Shown here in pieces: positions 27,601-37,733 of a stretch of 64,000 bases of DNA; the stretch's first letter is position 1; the number at the start of each line of letters is the position of its first letter. Source of the stretch: Beroe forskalii (Eukaryota; Ctenophora; Nuda; Beroida; Beroidae); the NCBI GenBank assembly GCA_011033025.1, contig WFMF01000115.1, positions 62,001 to 126,000 on the forward strand, written 5' to 3'. The position numbers and the translations under genes are program-made. The notes beneath the pieces are model-generated. The model was not told where the DNA came from, ran no database searches, and saw nothing but the letters and a program-made list of their open reading frames with translations.

Positions 27601-30600
27601 AGGATGTTGTCTGCCATCAGAATAGTGCTGTTACCTCGTGCCCGACCCGGGGGCCCTGTTCTCTGCACCTGGAAGAGGAGTGACGTAATTATCAGGATTC
27701 AGAGTGGAGAATTAGTGACTGAGAACTGTCTTCTTTCAGGTGACACTTTCAGTTGTGCTATTAAAGAATCGTCCTGTTAATATTCTACAGCTCGGGGATT
27801 TGTTTATGGAATTTTCAGATAATTTAGAAATTTAGAGCGAAAACTACAAGTTGAGAACAATTTTAATTGTCAACTAGGACAAGCTGTGCTCTGATTGATA
27901 ACAAGGACAAGCTGTACTCTGCCTGGCTCACCTCTCCGACATAGGCATCCAACATGTCGTCATCAGGTCGGTCCAGAGTGACGTAGTCGTCGTCACTGTC
28001 GTACTCAATAACTCCGGGGGGTTGCTGCCCCGACCCAAACATCGTGTACGGCGCGATCTGACCTCCTAGGAAAATAGGGGTGTTAAAATCCGGAGTTAGG
28101 TATAAAGGTCAGATGCTGACAGTTGAAAAGTTGTACAGAGATTGGCTTGGTGTAAATACTTTGGCCAAAAGTTACAGATTTAACTAGAACCAGGCTTCGC
28201 TTCCCAACTAATCCCTGTTAACTTCCTTACCTCCTTACACACAAGTGAATATTTAATGGACAAGAGGAGGTACCCAAAATAAACCTGGTGAGTAGATAAT
28301 TGGAGGTGAAATTAGTCGGCAGGAGAAAAAGAGAATTGTCACCTTAAAGCGAGAATGTGAAAAATGTACAAAGCCATATTAGTAAATTCTACTGCGTTCT
28401 GCTAGCTAGGGGTATATTTAGATTTTAGATTTTAGTAGGTATCTTAATACCCAAAGCTTAATAATACACTGAAACACTATAAAATGAGGAATTTTGAATT
28501 TCTTTCCGATTTACTATTCTGGGAGAACTTTTTATCATTCCCTCAATAAAAGGCGTTAGGGTTCTACACTAAAATTGGGCAGCCGAGAGTAACGCTATGT
28601 TGTTCGAGAGAGTGATGACTTCGAAGCGGCACATTTTTCGAACCAGAAACAGACAAATCCCAGATCACAGGCTTCCCAGGCCGGTTAATTTCAAGTTTGC
28701 AGCAAAATAGAAATGAATGCTTACAGTAGAATCTGAGGAAAGAAGATTAAGAATACCAATTCAGGGGACAGAACGAGAGATCAGGGAACGGAAAAGGGAA
28801 ATAATAAAATTAGCAAAACCAGGTGAGCATTTAATGGGGTATGTAAACGACAGGAAAGAACAGTGTGAAGACCGAAAACGTCATATTTTATTTTCATATC
28901 ACCTTGTTATAAATTATTTTAATGAGCCAGGAAAGAGGAAGCTCATTAATTTTCAAGATCATCCCGCGAGGTGTCAAATACTTGTTCGTGCTCAACGTTC
29001 TCGTGCGAGAAAGAAGACTGTGAATTTCAAGACACATATTATCCATCGTCATTCACATGGACGTGTGCCAAAGGGAACCGTAGCATCATGGTATGATCCA
29101 AGGGTGCACGCAGGAATAGGTCGTTTGACGCCATCACCTTACCATTGAAAACCATGATATGACGTCATCTCAACCACCCAATACTGTTGGTAAGCGGCGT
29201 ATTTCTTGTGTCATGATATGAAATTGTAGGTAGAGTAGTTACTAGTTACTAGTTGCAATTGCATTGAGGTAATCCGTTACGCTTCTTCGTTTGAACTTAG
29301 GTATTTAGAGTTCAGCCTTTTCAGGGTATTTACAAAACTTCTGGTCTTTTCAGGAGGGTTGAGACTGATAATTTCCGAATGATGGTCAGGAGGTCCAATT
29401 TATGCACGTTATTACATTGAGTCATAGGCATGAAATCCTTTTAGCCACATGCTCTTGCCCATCAATCTCCGCAAGGCGTAAAAACAGCCTTATTTCTCAA
29501 AATGCCTGCATCATCGCCAGTTTCTGAACTCCATCCATTAACACTTGTTGGGCACAGCCCGGTGACCTTATATTCACACCCAAAAACTCAGAGTTTAGAG
29601 TGACGTCATTATTAGAGTTGAAAATGTTGAATCGATGACGTTAAAACAACTGTTTTTCGTGGTGTGGAATTAAACTAAAAGTACATCATGTCTCCATGAC
29701 TTCACGCCTTTACGGCGTTTCAAAGGTCCTCTCATCGACTCTCCGATATCTTACAACTTCGCCAGACTTAGATCTAACAGACTCAGATCTAACAGACCTA
29801 GACTGTGTATTTTTGCACTGAGTGCAGCATATCACAATAAATCATGATATTGAGTGCATAGAATATGCCGTCCGATACCTCACCAATCACTATCCTTAAA
29901 ACATGATACTGACGTCACTCTAACCATTCCTCCTTGACATAATCATGCCTGGTGTGTTTTGTGAGGTTTCATAAATATCACATTGCTAAGTCCTGCGCGT
30001 GAAAAAATAGGTGATTCAACGCCATAAACTTAGTGCATTGCGCTATGATAATGACGTCATCTTAACCGCTTATTTCTTCTGTGGGCCTATCAGTAGTGTT
30101 GATAGATGTGACTTTCTGTTTAAAACACAATCAATCACATCTCTCACATTTTACATATTTTACAATGTATTTATCCCTACTTTTCATTATTAAGACACTA
30201 ACACACCAAACTAACACACTTGTTAGGCAATGTTTCGTGCGTGGTAGGAAGAGATGACGTTATTATCATAACGTGAAATGATAAACTGATGACGCTTGTA
30301 TATCTGACACTTGTGGATTTCCCTGAGTTTTGAGTTAAATATTTATATTTTCTCAACTGACTACTTACATTTGAATTATATATATCGCTGATGATAAGCC
30401 GATACATATATTGAGTTGATGACTTGAAAACCTTGAAGTACAAAACGCTATAATAAGAAAGTTCGATAATTGGAGTTATTTGTCTTTATTTCTTTCTCTG
30501 GATTCGGCTGAAGCTATTTTCAAGATACAACAAGTGCTATCTCAGAAATTATAATAGATTTATAGTCTATCTATAGATATATCTAGATAAAATATTACAT

Positions 30601-33600
30601 AGTTCCTCAATAGTTCAGTTAACAACACGCCATGTCAACAAGTCTTTAGATATACCTGGCTCAGCGCGGCACAGAATTTACTACACCTATACCTACCTTA
30701 TATTATATTTAATTTTAAAAAGCATTAAAATTCTGCCTAAATGTTTAACATCTATGAGTATATATGATATGTTAGTGCTCAGAAGTTGGATAATTGGAAC
30801 CATAGACTACAGTAGAAGAGCTAAGCCATGATACTTAGTTGTAGATATAGGAGTCAAGTCAAATATTAAACAAATATATTATTACAATTATAGTGACTAC
30901 CATAGTACTGTCAGCGAATGTGATCCAGGTCAAAAGTCAAAAGTAATGAGTAGGCATTGTTTCTTAATTTAATCCTATTACCAAGATAGTTTGTTAAATG
31001 GTATAACTTATATAGATCACACGGGGCCGACGTAACGTTTGGTTGTGGGTCCTTCATAGACTATTTTAACGAACACTCGTATGATAATCAGCAATGAATC
31101 ATTATACAAGATGTCACTTTTGCTCTGGAATTATTCCAACGAATCCCCTGTCACTAGCATCCTATTGATAAATATAGTTCCTAACCAAGTAATAACCCTG
31201 ACAGTTGTTCCATAATAATGACTTCAAGCTTTCCTCCATGAACCGCCAGCTAAAAAAACGTTCACATGCTGTGGATCAGGGATTCTTAAGCCACTAAGTC
31301 AACAGCGGCCAAAGACAGCCCACGTACTATTCTAATTTAAGCTTAAATGAAAAAAGGAGCATTACCTTTGTTGCCTCGCCCAGGTGTGGGTGATTCTGGA
31401 GACTTGAGAGTGAGAGTTGTAGGAGGACTTTCCGATACGGTAGCTATAGACCGGGGCTCTGCTACTGGCATCGTCTTGGAACCTGGCAAGATAGGAATGA
31501 TAGAACTGGTGTCAGAGCAAAGAGTAAACTGGTTACTGGTATCAAAACTTGTATCTTTATAACGGGCAACAATTGCAATATTCGAAATTTTGCTAGTGTA
31601 GAAAGTCGGGGTTTCACAAAAATCGTCAAACTCAGAACCCCTATCTCCTATATAGGCAACTTTCTTTTTGAATGTTATCACCATATGAATGATATCACTA
31701 TTTGAATGTTATCAACAAAATCATTCACTTACCTGGAGTCTTGTCAATGTCGATATTGAGGTTGACATCTGAAATTGACACCTTGGTGTCCTCTGACGTT
31801 GGGGTGTGGTTGAGGATCTCAACAGATAACGGATCAAGGTACCCTGACTCATCGAGCGAGAAATCTTCCCCAGGCAAAGTAATAAATATTTAAAATTTAA
31901 AGATTCCTGAATTTTCAAAATATTGGCAGTTCTTTATTCTAACCCTTCTAAACAGTAACCACTACATTACTACAATTTACAAACGAACAGGTGTCCAATG
32001 ACAGACAATGAGTTATAATTGGTTAATGAGTTTACTCATTCCTTTCTTCATTGTCCATTGACTTTGCGTCAAAATAATAGGCGTCATTTGCCCAAGCATC
32101 CATAATCTTATCCTCTGCTCCTTCAGAAACTGAACCCATCCTTCCGGTCAACTAATGGAAAACCTGGTGGAGGACCACGCCTTATTTGCTTATCTTTACC
32201 CCCATTCTCTGAGAAGACCTGTAATGTTCTAAACACATCCGTCTGGTTATAATTCTAGCAGCTCTTTAAAATTACATCAACCTGTTGATTTCAAGGTTGA
32301 AGGAAATTCTGAGATATTCCCTTAATATTATGATTCAAATCCATCAGTCCTGAACTCATTCAGTTGATGTGAGGCTGAGGTAGGAGTGGATGAACGCTTA
32401 CAATCAACCAAATGGTCATGATAACTGTCACTCATCAGTTCGTATAATGCCAACAGCAGGGGACAGTAGAGTACTATTTAGACAGTGAAAGAATGCCATA
32501 CAATGTTTAATTATAACTACTAATTATAGACTCTGATATTTAACCGAAATATTTCAGCTCAATCCCAACAACCCAGTATGAATCAGCCTATCATAAGACA
32601 ATGACGTCATTATCAAAGTTCAACATGTTGAGTTGATGACGTTTCTCCGCCTATCTTCCTGCAGCCTCCCCTTGGGCGCGTGACACGTATAAAAACTGTG
32701 TATGTGCTGCCGTATACAACACCCCTCTTGCATAGGAAATATGTTCAACACTCACATATATAACATGAGATTTCAGGAGTTGAGCAGTATTTTATATACT
32801 CGCGGATTTTATATTGCATTATTAGGACTTCCCAACAAGATGCCTGGTCCGGAGGATGCCGGGAGTATTTAATTCAAATCATGCCAGTCGCACACTCCTA
32901 TAATGATAATACTGAAGCTTTTTCAAGTAAAGGTCTGATGTTCATGAGTCGCACTGTTCAACTGATATTTGAAGCAAATTCTAAGCTTCCACTGGTTGCA
33001 ACGTACAAGAGATCCATAATCCTGGTCCCTGAGTTTCTCTTGTATGTCGAAATAACAGGAAAATTAGAATTGGCTTCAACCGAGGCTTTTTATAAGCCTT
33101 GTCTGATGGAAATAGGCGGTTCTATGTCATCAGATGCCATGTCAAACTGTGATAATGACGGCACTCCTTCATGTCTACTGCTAATTATTTTCCTTCTGAT
33201 AGTCTGATGATATGTAGCACTGACTATTTTTGTCGTCAAATATGGGCAAAAGTTTGGATTTGCACTTCAGACTCAAGCTCAGTCTTTGTGCATGGTCAGA
33301 GCCTGCAAACTGTCAAACATTTGAGAGTTGAAGGAACCAATATTTACGTCGGTACTCGGTTTGGCGCCGGTCAATTGAACACTCTTCAATAATCATGAAC
33401 TTCTATTTCAAATATCAACCTGTAGGAATGCCGAAAATACCGATTACATTTCAACGGCAACTACTTCAAAATGATTTTAATACTGTGAATATCACGTTAC
33501 ATCAGGCATAAGTCACGTGACGCACACACCTGTCACTTTATTTACGAGTGTGACAAAATCCTTACATAGCATGTTAATATAAATATCCAGGCACATAATA

Positions 33601-35698
33601 TAATATTCATATGTTATGTGTTCTTTTTAAAAGAAGCTCTTGGTGTGTAGAACAAGGCGGGTGTGATTGATTGACGGGTAGGATTCTGTCATTATTATAC
33701 CTTCAAGTAATACCAACAGATTACGTTGCAACGCCAATTCCTCGCGCAGGGGTGTAAGGGATGCTTTTTATGCTGGTATTACAGGGTTCATACTTTATTA
33801 TATGTGCGACTTCAGCCTTATTGACCTCCGGATATGTGTGTGTGTACTCAGTGTGACAGAATTCCTGATTCCTCCGTGTCAAAATTACAGAACAGGATGT
33901 ACACTATGTGTGCGTGCAGGAAGTTTACAATTTCCGAAAGCCAAAAGTTACCGTCACCTGGTGTTAAAAGATACCCATGTCCCTGCTTCAACCAACTTAT
34001 TAAATAAAACATGCCGATTTCAAGTTAGAATTGTCGAATGATACAAACAAATAAATCAGGTTTCTTGATGTATCATTGGCATGCTGCTTCAGATAGGAAA
34101 ACATATTTGTGCGAATTTACAACTTTGTTTTTGAAAACTTGTACAACGTTAGAATCACATGTCAATTGTCAGTCCAATATAACAAGTCTAGTGAATAAGA
34201 CTTAGCCCTTTGGTTCTAAGAGTTGTTGACTCAAATGCCAGATGACGGATAATGAAAATGAACAACATAATATATTATTCTATAAGTCTATTGTTAGACC
34301 ATGACGTGTTTGACTACACAATTTACGGCGTTTTTGTCAACTTATATATTATACACACTAAATTTTGCATACTACCTACTATATAATGTTTAAACTTGTA
34401 CCCTGATCTCACTGTTAACAAAACACATGTATTAAATTTACACAAAGAAATATACTAAATTATTTAACCGACTGTCAACAGGAAGTTGGACGCTTGTCCG
34501 CGGTTAGGTCACGTGATACGTCACGTGACATCAGCGGAGACCTCCACTTCAGGAAGGTACACAACGTAATGCAGGGCTGGTGAAGGTGACGTCATTTCCA
34601 TGGGTTAGAAGGGTGAACTGATGACGTTTGGCTGGCAGTATTTTGTGTCAAGAGCTTATGTTGAGTTTAACATTCAGAGTGTATGGACTATGGTCTAGCA
34701 GCTAGACGGAGCAATATATACATACATCTCTACAACTTACACCAACTGACGAGTCACGAATGTTAAAACATAATACACACACAAAGAAAATAAGGTTATA
34801 AGATGTTTCAAAATATCTGAATTTCGTTAAAATCTGCACGACAAATTTGAATTTGGTCAATGGTCAAGTAGCATTACATTATTCCAGTCCAATTTAATTT
34901 GCTTAAATTATGAAAACTTCAAAATATAATTAGAAATATCAGATTACTTCAATACTTCATTTAACTAAACTTCACAACTTCACTGTACCAATTTCTTAAA
35001 AACGTACCTACCAACTTTGTTGACCATTATATTTGACTAATGACTGAACTAACTTCACACTCAACCAAACAGTAACAACTCTACTTCATTGGACAAAACC
35101 AAACAATTACACATAAACCCTTACTGATATCAATTGTAGATGAAATTAAACCTACCAGGCACGACTTGCATGACTTTGAGAGGCTGCCCCACCAGCATAG
35201 CAGCACTCCTCCTCTTCAGACTGGTCGGTAGTGTTCCACTCTGGTACTCTGTGGCAGGTTCCGCTTTAGTCGGTGACTCTGCTGCATCCTTGATGTCAAC
35301 TTCTACTTCAGGAACTTCCAGGTTCTTTAGGGTCGTAGCCAGCCTGGTGGGAGTTGGATCTTTAGGGTCTGGTGGGAGAGGTGAGGCGAGGGTTTCTCAA
35401 TGGGTTTAGCAGCCTTGTGGGTAACTGAAGGAGGATTACCTACATCATGATGGAAAGTGCACAATGCTCATTTTACAGGTTCGTTCAGTATTTTTCCCCC
35501 ACTCACCCTTTGACGAGTGTAGGAGACTCTGCCCTCTTATCCACAGTCCTCTGATCGTAGAGCGGTTTCATGTGGAGCCATGTCAGGTCTGCATCCAGGA
35601 GCTGGTCTATGGAGCTGAGCTGCTTCACTTCACTCGTGAGGAGCTCATGGGGCTCTTTCTTGTTGTGAACAGGGGTGGTCGCCCTTTCCACCACCATC
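12514..35698 (-). CDS. Multi-exon gene for a low-complexity LIM-domain protein (partial, 3' end not found)
   Basis: Eleven minus-strand exons (35507-35698, 35156-35368, 31733-31864, 31366-31482, 27932-28065, 27571-27668, 26671-26798, 22722-22850, 17499-about 17753, 12965-13079, about 12514-12652) are flanked by GT/AG splice signals. Reading phase is continuous from 35156 down to 22722 and again across the 17499, 12965 and 12652 borders. Two joins do not fit in phase: first exon to second, and 22722 to the 17.5-kb exon. An exon is missing or a border is wrong there. The product, more than 500 residues, is rich in Ser, Pro, Gly and Thr and looks disordered. It ends in the first zinc knuckle of a LIM domain (CxxC, 23 residues, HxxCFxC). 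LIM domains bind protein partners, often at the cytoskeleton. I cannot name the orthologue. Confidence 0.75.
12965..13079 (-). CDS. LIM gene exon, Gly/Tyr-rich linker
   Basis: The acceptor CACCCTCAG and donor GTGAGTTAC are both good. The exon encodes a segment with SPGLQRASAFYPGQEILG and a Gly/Tyr/Asn-rich end. It joins the LIM exon in frame (2 nt + 1 nt). Confidence 0.8.
13090..13310. repeat. Degenerate tandem repeat containing ACGCGTTA
   Basis: About eight units of GGTAACGCGTTATATTG-like sequence, 20-30 bp apart, lie in the intron directly next to the Gly/Tyr exon. CpG-containing ACGCGT is conserved in most units. Confidence 0.7.
13311..16159. other. Intron of the LIM gene, no exon seen
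   Basis: This AT-rich interval has scattered short repeats: a GACTATAGTCTAC palindrome near 13780 and 14075, and TTTAGTCAACACCCATTT near 14880. I see no supported exon. Confidence 0.45.
16160..16245 (+). repeat. CRE-MITE copy, good core
   Basis: The arm TTAGAAATAGCAGGTTCGGC is followed by CACCATTCTAAACCATGATA and then ATGACGTCAC. This is one of the best-preserved cores. Confidence 0.8.
16445..16700. repeat. Short degenerate tandem repeat of TGGTGTCAATA
   Basis: About thirteen units of 15-20 bp built on CTGGTGTCAATAAA with variable links. It lies within the LIM-gene intron. Confidence 0.75.
16903..16970 (+). repeat. CRE-MITE copy, worn
   Basis: AAACGTCAGCAATTCACCAG, then CCCTGATAATGATGTTACC; the CRE is mutated to TGATGTTA. 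Confidence 0.5.
17499..17753 (-). CDS. LIM gene exon, Pro/Ser-rich segment
   Basis: The frame encodes a Pro/Ser/Thr-rich stretch (PLAPPTSIPPHPGATWSTP, NLSVSNLSVSSTSSTD) and ends PDSPLLRYHH at a GTTAGTAG donor. The reading phase joins the 13.0-kb exon. The upstream border is uncertain: the obvious CTCCAG acceptor at about 17754 is not in phase with the 22.7-kb exon, so another exon or an internal acceptor is likely. Confidence 0.7.
18214..18296 (-). repeat. CRE-MITE copy, reversed
   Basis: AATGACGTCATCATCATGG then TTTAGAATGGTGGATGAG and a second GTGACGTAG, flanked by GGCGGGAGG and CGCCCTTTTT. Both arms are visible. Confidence 0.8.
18568..18690 (+). other. Small 40-residue open frame of unknown status
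   Basis: An ATG in good context (ATCATGGCTGG) opens a frame beginning MAGGAIPDIFLKNLPEFGG and ending GITDVLK at a stop. Nothing marks it as a known family. It lies in the intron of the LIM gene on the opposite strand and may be chance. Confidence 0.2.
18700..21400. other. Intronic AT-rich DNA with two kinase-like fragments and worn MITE pieces
   Basis: No firm exon. Fragments of the CRE-MITE lie near 19857-19905 (ACCATGATAGCGACATT) and 21059-21127 (ATCATGGCTTAGAATGG). Two short glycine-loop-like peptides occur at 20312-20520 and are described as a finding. Confidence 0.4.
21400..22790. repeat. Roughly 120-bp tandem array derived from an exon end plus intron, about 11 copies
   Basis: Each unit holds an AT-rich part (ACATTCTATACATTGTACAT, ACACTCCGTACATTAAACAT) and a GC-rich part. 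On the minus strand the GC-rich part reads as the end of the 22.7-kb LIM-gene exon (GPGSSAPDSQGGTSTPG) followed by a donor-like GTGTGTAG. Unit length varies from about 112 to 130 bp with small indels. The array lies immediately downstream of that exon, so it arose by duplication across the exon/intron border. Confidence 0.9.
22722..22850 (-). CDS. LIM gene exon, Gly/Ser-rich, source of the tandem array
   Basis: The minus-strand acceptor is GGCCAG at 22851 and the donor GTGTGTAAATG. The exon encodes a segment with GTGGSGYGGSSTALQ, NVQLNLSLGPG and SSAPDSQGGTSTP. It joins the 26.7-kb exon in phase (1 nt + 2 nt). Its last third is the part amplified in the adjoining array, so which donor is used is open. 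Confidence 0.7.
22850..23000. repeat. Two-copy direct repeat next to the Gly/Ser exon
   Basis: AGCTGGCCTGTTCCATGCCA and the following 35 or so bases (GGTCACCAAGAGATCCTGAA, then the GGTGGTGTTA block) occur twice, about 100 bp apart, at 22850 and 22942. This duplicates the acceptor side of the exon. Confidence 0.85.
23495..23560 (+). promoter_or_regulatory. Promoter-like CCAAT / inverted CCAAT / TATA cluster
   Basis: ACCAATGAG at about 23500, GATTGGCC at about 23539 and TTATATATAG at about 23550 lie in order within 60 bp, in a locally GC-rich patch. The arrangement resembles compact pol II promoters such as those of replication-dependent histone genes. No intact gene follows on the plus strand. 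A fragment reading GKQPRKQ, close to the histone H3 tail GKAPRKQ, occurs at about 23668-23688. Confidence 0.35.
23890..25724. other. Intronic AT-rich DNA, no exon seen
   Basis: No splice-flanked coding segment was found. A worn MITE fragment (CCCATTCTAAACC) lies near 24220. Confidence 0.4.
25725..25810. repeat. MITE copy with GAAAAATAGGCGGTT arms
   Basis: The left arm GCGAAAAATAGGCGGTT pairs with the right arm ACTGCCTATTTTTC. The interior has GTTCAACCATAGTAAAG in place of the CRE. Confidence 0.75.
26671..26798 (-). CDS. LIM gene exon, Ser/Arg/Gly-rich
   Basis: The acceptor CCATTTCAG and donor GTCAGTAG enclose a frame with GLYNGHGLLTPASSTGS and RSRGSSRDGLCRADSEVDG. Phase fits both neighbours (2+1 nt, then 1+2 nt). 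Confidence 0.82.
27571..27668 (-). CDS. LIM gene exon
   Basis: The acceptor CTCTTCCAG and donor GTTAGT enclose a frame with RTGPPGRARGNSTILM and ADNILLYGLNPDKD. It is in phase with both neighbouring exons. Confidence 0.82.
27675..27720 (-). repeat. CRE-MITE copy, worn
   Basis: GTGACGTAATTATCAGG then TCAGAGTGGAGAATTAG, directly upstream (minus sense) of the exon acceptor. Confidence 0.5.
27932..28065 (-). CDS. LIM gene exon, acidic segment
   Basis: The acceptor TTTCCTAG and donor GTGAGCC enclose a frame with GQIAPYTMFGSGQQPPG, an acidic EYDSDDDYVTLD and RPDDDMLDAYVGE. It ends in phase 0 and continues directly into the next exon. Confidence 0.85.
29106..29212 (+). repeat. CRE-MITE copy
   Basis: GGAATAGGTCGTTTGACGCC, ACCATTGAAAACCATGATAT, GACGTCATCTCAACC and GGCGTATTTCTTG are all present in order. 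Confidence 0.75.
29590..29672 (-). repeat. CRE-MITE copy, reversed
   Basis: AGAGTGACGTCATTATTAG, then GAAAATGTTGAATCGATGAC. The outer arm is weak. Confidence 0.7.
29885..29935 (+). repeat. CRE-MITE copy, short
   Basis: AAAACATGATACTGACGTCA then CTCTAACCATT; the left arm is missing. Confidence 0.6.
29993..30085 (+). repeat. CRE-MITE copy, near full length
   Basis: TGCGCGTGAAAAAATAGGTG, ATTCAACGCC, GTGCATTGCGCTATGATAAT, GACGTCATCTTAACCGC and TTATTTCTTC, in order. It is the best plus-oriented copy with both arms. Confidence 0.85.
30232..30300 (-). repeat. CRE-MITE copy, reversed
   Basis: GATGACGTTATTATCATAAC then GTGAAATGATAAACTGATGA and CG. Confidence 0.65.
31366..31482 (-). CDS. LIM gene exon, Ser/Pro/Thr-rich
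   Basis: The acceptor TCTTGCCAG and donor GTAATG enclose a frame with SKTMPVAEPRSIATVSESP and TTLTLKSPESPTPGRG. Phase is continuous on both sides. Confidence 0.82.
31733..31864 (-). CDS. LIM gene exon, acidic
   Basis: The frame includes FSLDESGYLDPLSVEILN, TPTSEDTKVSISDV and NLNIDIDKTP before a perfect GTAAGTG donor. The acceptor (GGGGAAG) has a poor pyrimidine tract but gives the correct phase with the 35.2-kb exon. Confidence 0.72.
32582..32665 (-). repeat. CRE-MITE copy, reversed, both arms
   Basis: AGCCTATCATAAGAC, AATGACGTCATTATC, TTGAGTTGATGACGTTTC and CGCCTATCTTC. Both TGACGT half-elements are present. Confidence 0.8.
33104..33190 (+). repeat. CRE-MITE copy
   Basis: GGAAATAGGCGGTTCTATGT, CATCAGATGCC, then AACTGTGATAATGACGGCAC. 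The CRE has one substitution. Confidence 0.7.
33400..34570. other. Intronic DNA, no exon seen
   Basis: I found no splice-flanked frame on the minus strand in this interval. Confidence 0.4.
34575..34640 (-). repeat. CRE-MITE copy, reversed
   Basis: GGTGACGTCATTTCCATGGG, then TTAGAAGGGTGAACTGATGA and CGTTTGGC. This is the furthest-right clear copy. Confidence 0.75.
35156..35368 (-). CDS. LIM gene exon, Lys/Glu/Pro-rich
   Basis: The frame includes PKDPTPTRLATTLKNLEVPE, VEVDIKDAAESPTKAEPAT and RRSAAMLVGQPLKVMQVVP before a GTAGGT donor. The acceptor is taken as CTCCCACCAG. A second coding-looking frame just upstream (HKAAKPIEKPSPH, 35369-35420) is offset, so either a 1-nt frameshift or an extra exon exists here. 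Confidence 0.7.
35507..35698 (-). CDS. LIM gene, most upstream exon found
   Basis: The acceptor CCCACTGTAG and donor GTGAGT enclose a 63-codon frame beginning MVVERATTPVHNKKEPHELL and containing DQLLDADLTWLHMKPLYDQ. The first in-exon ATG is one nucleotide after the acceptor and could be the start. Alternatively an upstream exon continues, for example near 37140 where ATGACAGCATTGCTGTTGGC runs to a GTAAAG donor. Confidence 0.75.
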
Positions 35699-35759
35699 CT
35701 ACAGTGGGGTGGGCGTTTAAGATGTTGATATTTAGTGAACAGTATGCAAAGTATTGAGG

Positions 35760-37140
35760 GTTGCTTTATATTCGTAAGTGCAATAGAGCAATACCTCATG
35801 AAACAACAGTGAATGAGGGGGTTATTTACTTGGCCAGAATAGATAGATTTAAAATAAGTTTGGTGGTACATTGTAGATTGCAGCAACGTTTTCTGAATAT
35901 AACATCGTTTTTCACTACCTGATGATCGTATCATGTACAGTGTACACAATGAACATTGTACATTGTGTACATAATGCAATCATTGAACATTACAGTGGAG
36001 GTGTTCTGACAGCTTTCAACGCCCGCACTTAGACTATGGACTGTGTGTAAAGTACCATGACTGATGACACACTTCTGCCAGCAGAACCCACACATCATGA
36101 CGACACGTGCAATGGCACATGTTTGGGGATCACTTGCAACGCAATCAGTAAGGGGCAGGGAGATTCGGGGATTGTTTGATAAGTCTGTCAAATGACAATG
36201 CTGCATTTTAGTCAGTTATTGTAACAGAGAGGGGTTGGTGTTAAATCAAATTTAAGTAGGAAAAGTGAATTTGAATTTGAATATAATGCTTGAATGGATT
36301 GGGCGGATCTTTCAAAATTATTGGTTCAAACTATGAATGGGAAGAGGTTTCCACTCTTATAATCTCTATACTTTAGTGAGTTGTGACAACCAATATTATA
36401 ATACCACTATTGTAAACTTGATGATTGACATACTCTTGATTCATGGTTAGATTAATAAAACACCTGTATTTCAAAACTTATAAAAAATACATGTTTTATA
36501 GGTATTGAACAAACAATGATTTTGATAACAATTTGTATGTGAGCGAATGATCTTCATCAATACTGTACTAAATTTCAGAAATTTATGAATTAAAACTGTG
36601 AAAAGGATAACAAACAAAACCACCCATCAAATTAATTAACCACAGTATAAATCAACATAAATTAAATCACTGAATGAATTTAATAACCCATAAATTTTAT
36701 CAGAATATTAAGTATACGTAATAATTTATGAATATTTGATGAGTTGACAATGGCAATTAAGTTATTATATACAGTGACATCAGAAAATATCATATAGAGT
36801 TGTACATTCAATCGCATGCACTTGAAATTAACATTATAAAAAGTTGAAGAGGGTCACAAAATAAAATGGTTTAAACTAAGCCTACAATGAAATAAAAAGG
36901 GGGTGATAAATTACGTACATACATAAACCCAACATGAAATAAAACGACCGATTCAGCAACGTCCATCAAGCCGAATGTTGTTAAAAGCTCATAGCGCCAC
37001 AAAGGTTTACAGTCACAAGCCAGATCAGCAACATTCTCCAGGTACTACTGTCAATAACAAAATGTACCGTTATACACAACACAATAACATATATAAAAAC
37101 ATGATATGCTGCTTCTACACGCAGTCCACACTTTACCTGC
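35760..37140. other. AT-rich DNA upstream of the LIM gene exons
   Basis: No exon or repeat family that I can support. A short self-complementary GTACAGTGTACA / TGTACATTGTGTACA cluster lies near 35934-35970. Confidence 0.4.
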
Positions 37141-37189
37141 CTTAAAAGCCAACAGCAATGCTGTCATCACGTTTTGCAACGTCACTGAC

Positions 37190-37290
37190 TCTTCGACCAA
37201 TAGGAAGCCACATATCGGTCACGTGAACAAGTTTTAACCAATCAACGGTCGGTTTTATGTGAAACCAGCATTTTTCTGACAAATAGCAGG
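37190..37290 (-). promoter_or_regulatory. Possible promoter region of the LIM gene
   Basis: Two CCAAT boxes (37197-37201 and 37238-37242) flank a CACGTG E-box (37220-37225). They lie just upstream, in the minus-strand sense, of a short ATG-to-GTAAAG candidate first exon at about 37135-37165. This is suggestive only. Confidence 0.3.
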
Positions 37291-37733
37291 TCACTGCACC
37301 ACGTGATTGAAAATGAAGTGACAATGTTACGAATTACGATCCAGCCCAATATAGCAGGCGGGATAAAGTGTAGTGATGTTTGATGTGATTTAACTTGATT
37401 TCAGGTCGTGAATGCATTCCTAATTTTCATTATTGTTGCATCATGATCATACATCCTGGATAGATATATTGCTCCTTCCAGAATCTAGCTTCGGGCAGAA
37501 AACTGGTTTATTATTATTTTACCAAGTGTACCAACAAGGCTATTTCTGAACAGGATCAATAGAGTTCGTCTTGTGGGGGAGATTGATCAGAATATATGAA
37601 TCTGATTATTAGAAACCTACTCTATTGAGTTGGAAATTGATCTTTCCAAAAAATTGTATGGTATCCCTATCAAAACAAAATATATATTGATCTCTGAAAG
37701 TGATTAGGGAAGTGAAATGTTTCATGATCCATG

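Noticed and set aside
28717-29148. 143-codon plus-strand frame, Lys/Arg-rich
   Set aside because: It lies in an intron of the LIM gene, its last codons overlap a MITE copy, and I recognise no domain. It could be real, but the sequence gives no support beyond the open frame.
32881-33207. 108-codon plus-strand frame
   Set aside because: It overlaps a CRE-MITE and has no recognisable motif.
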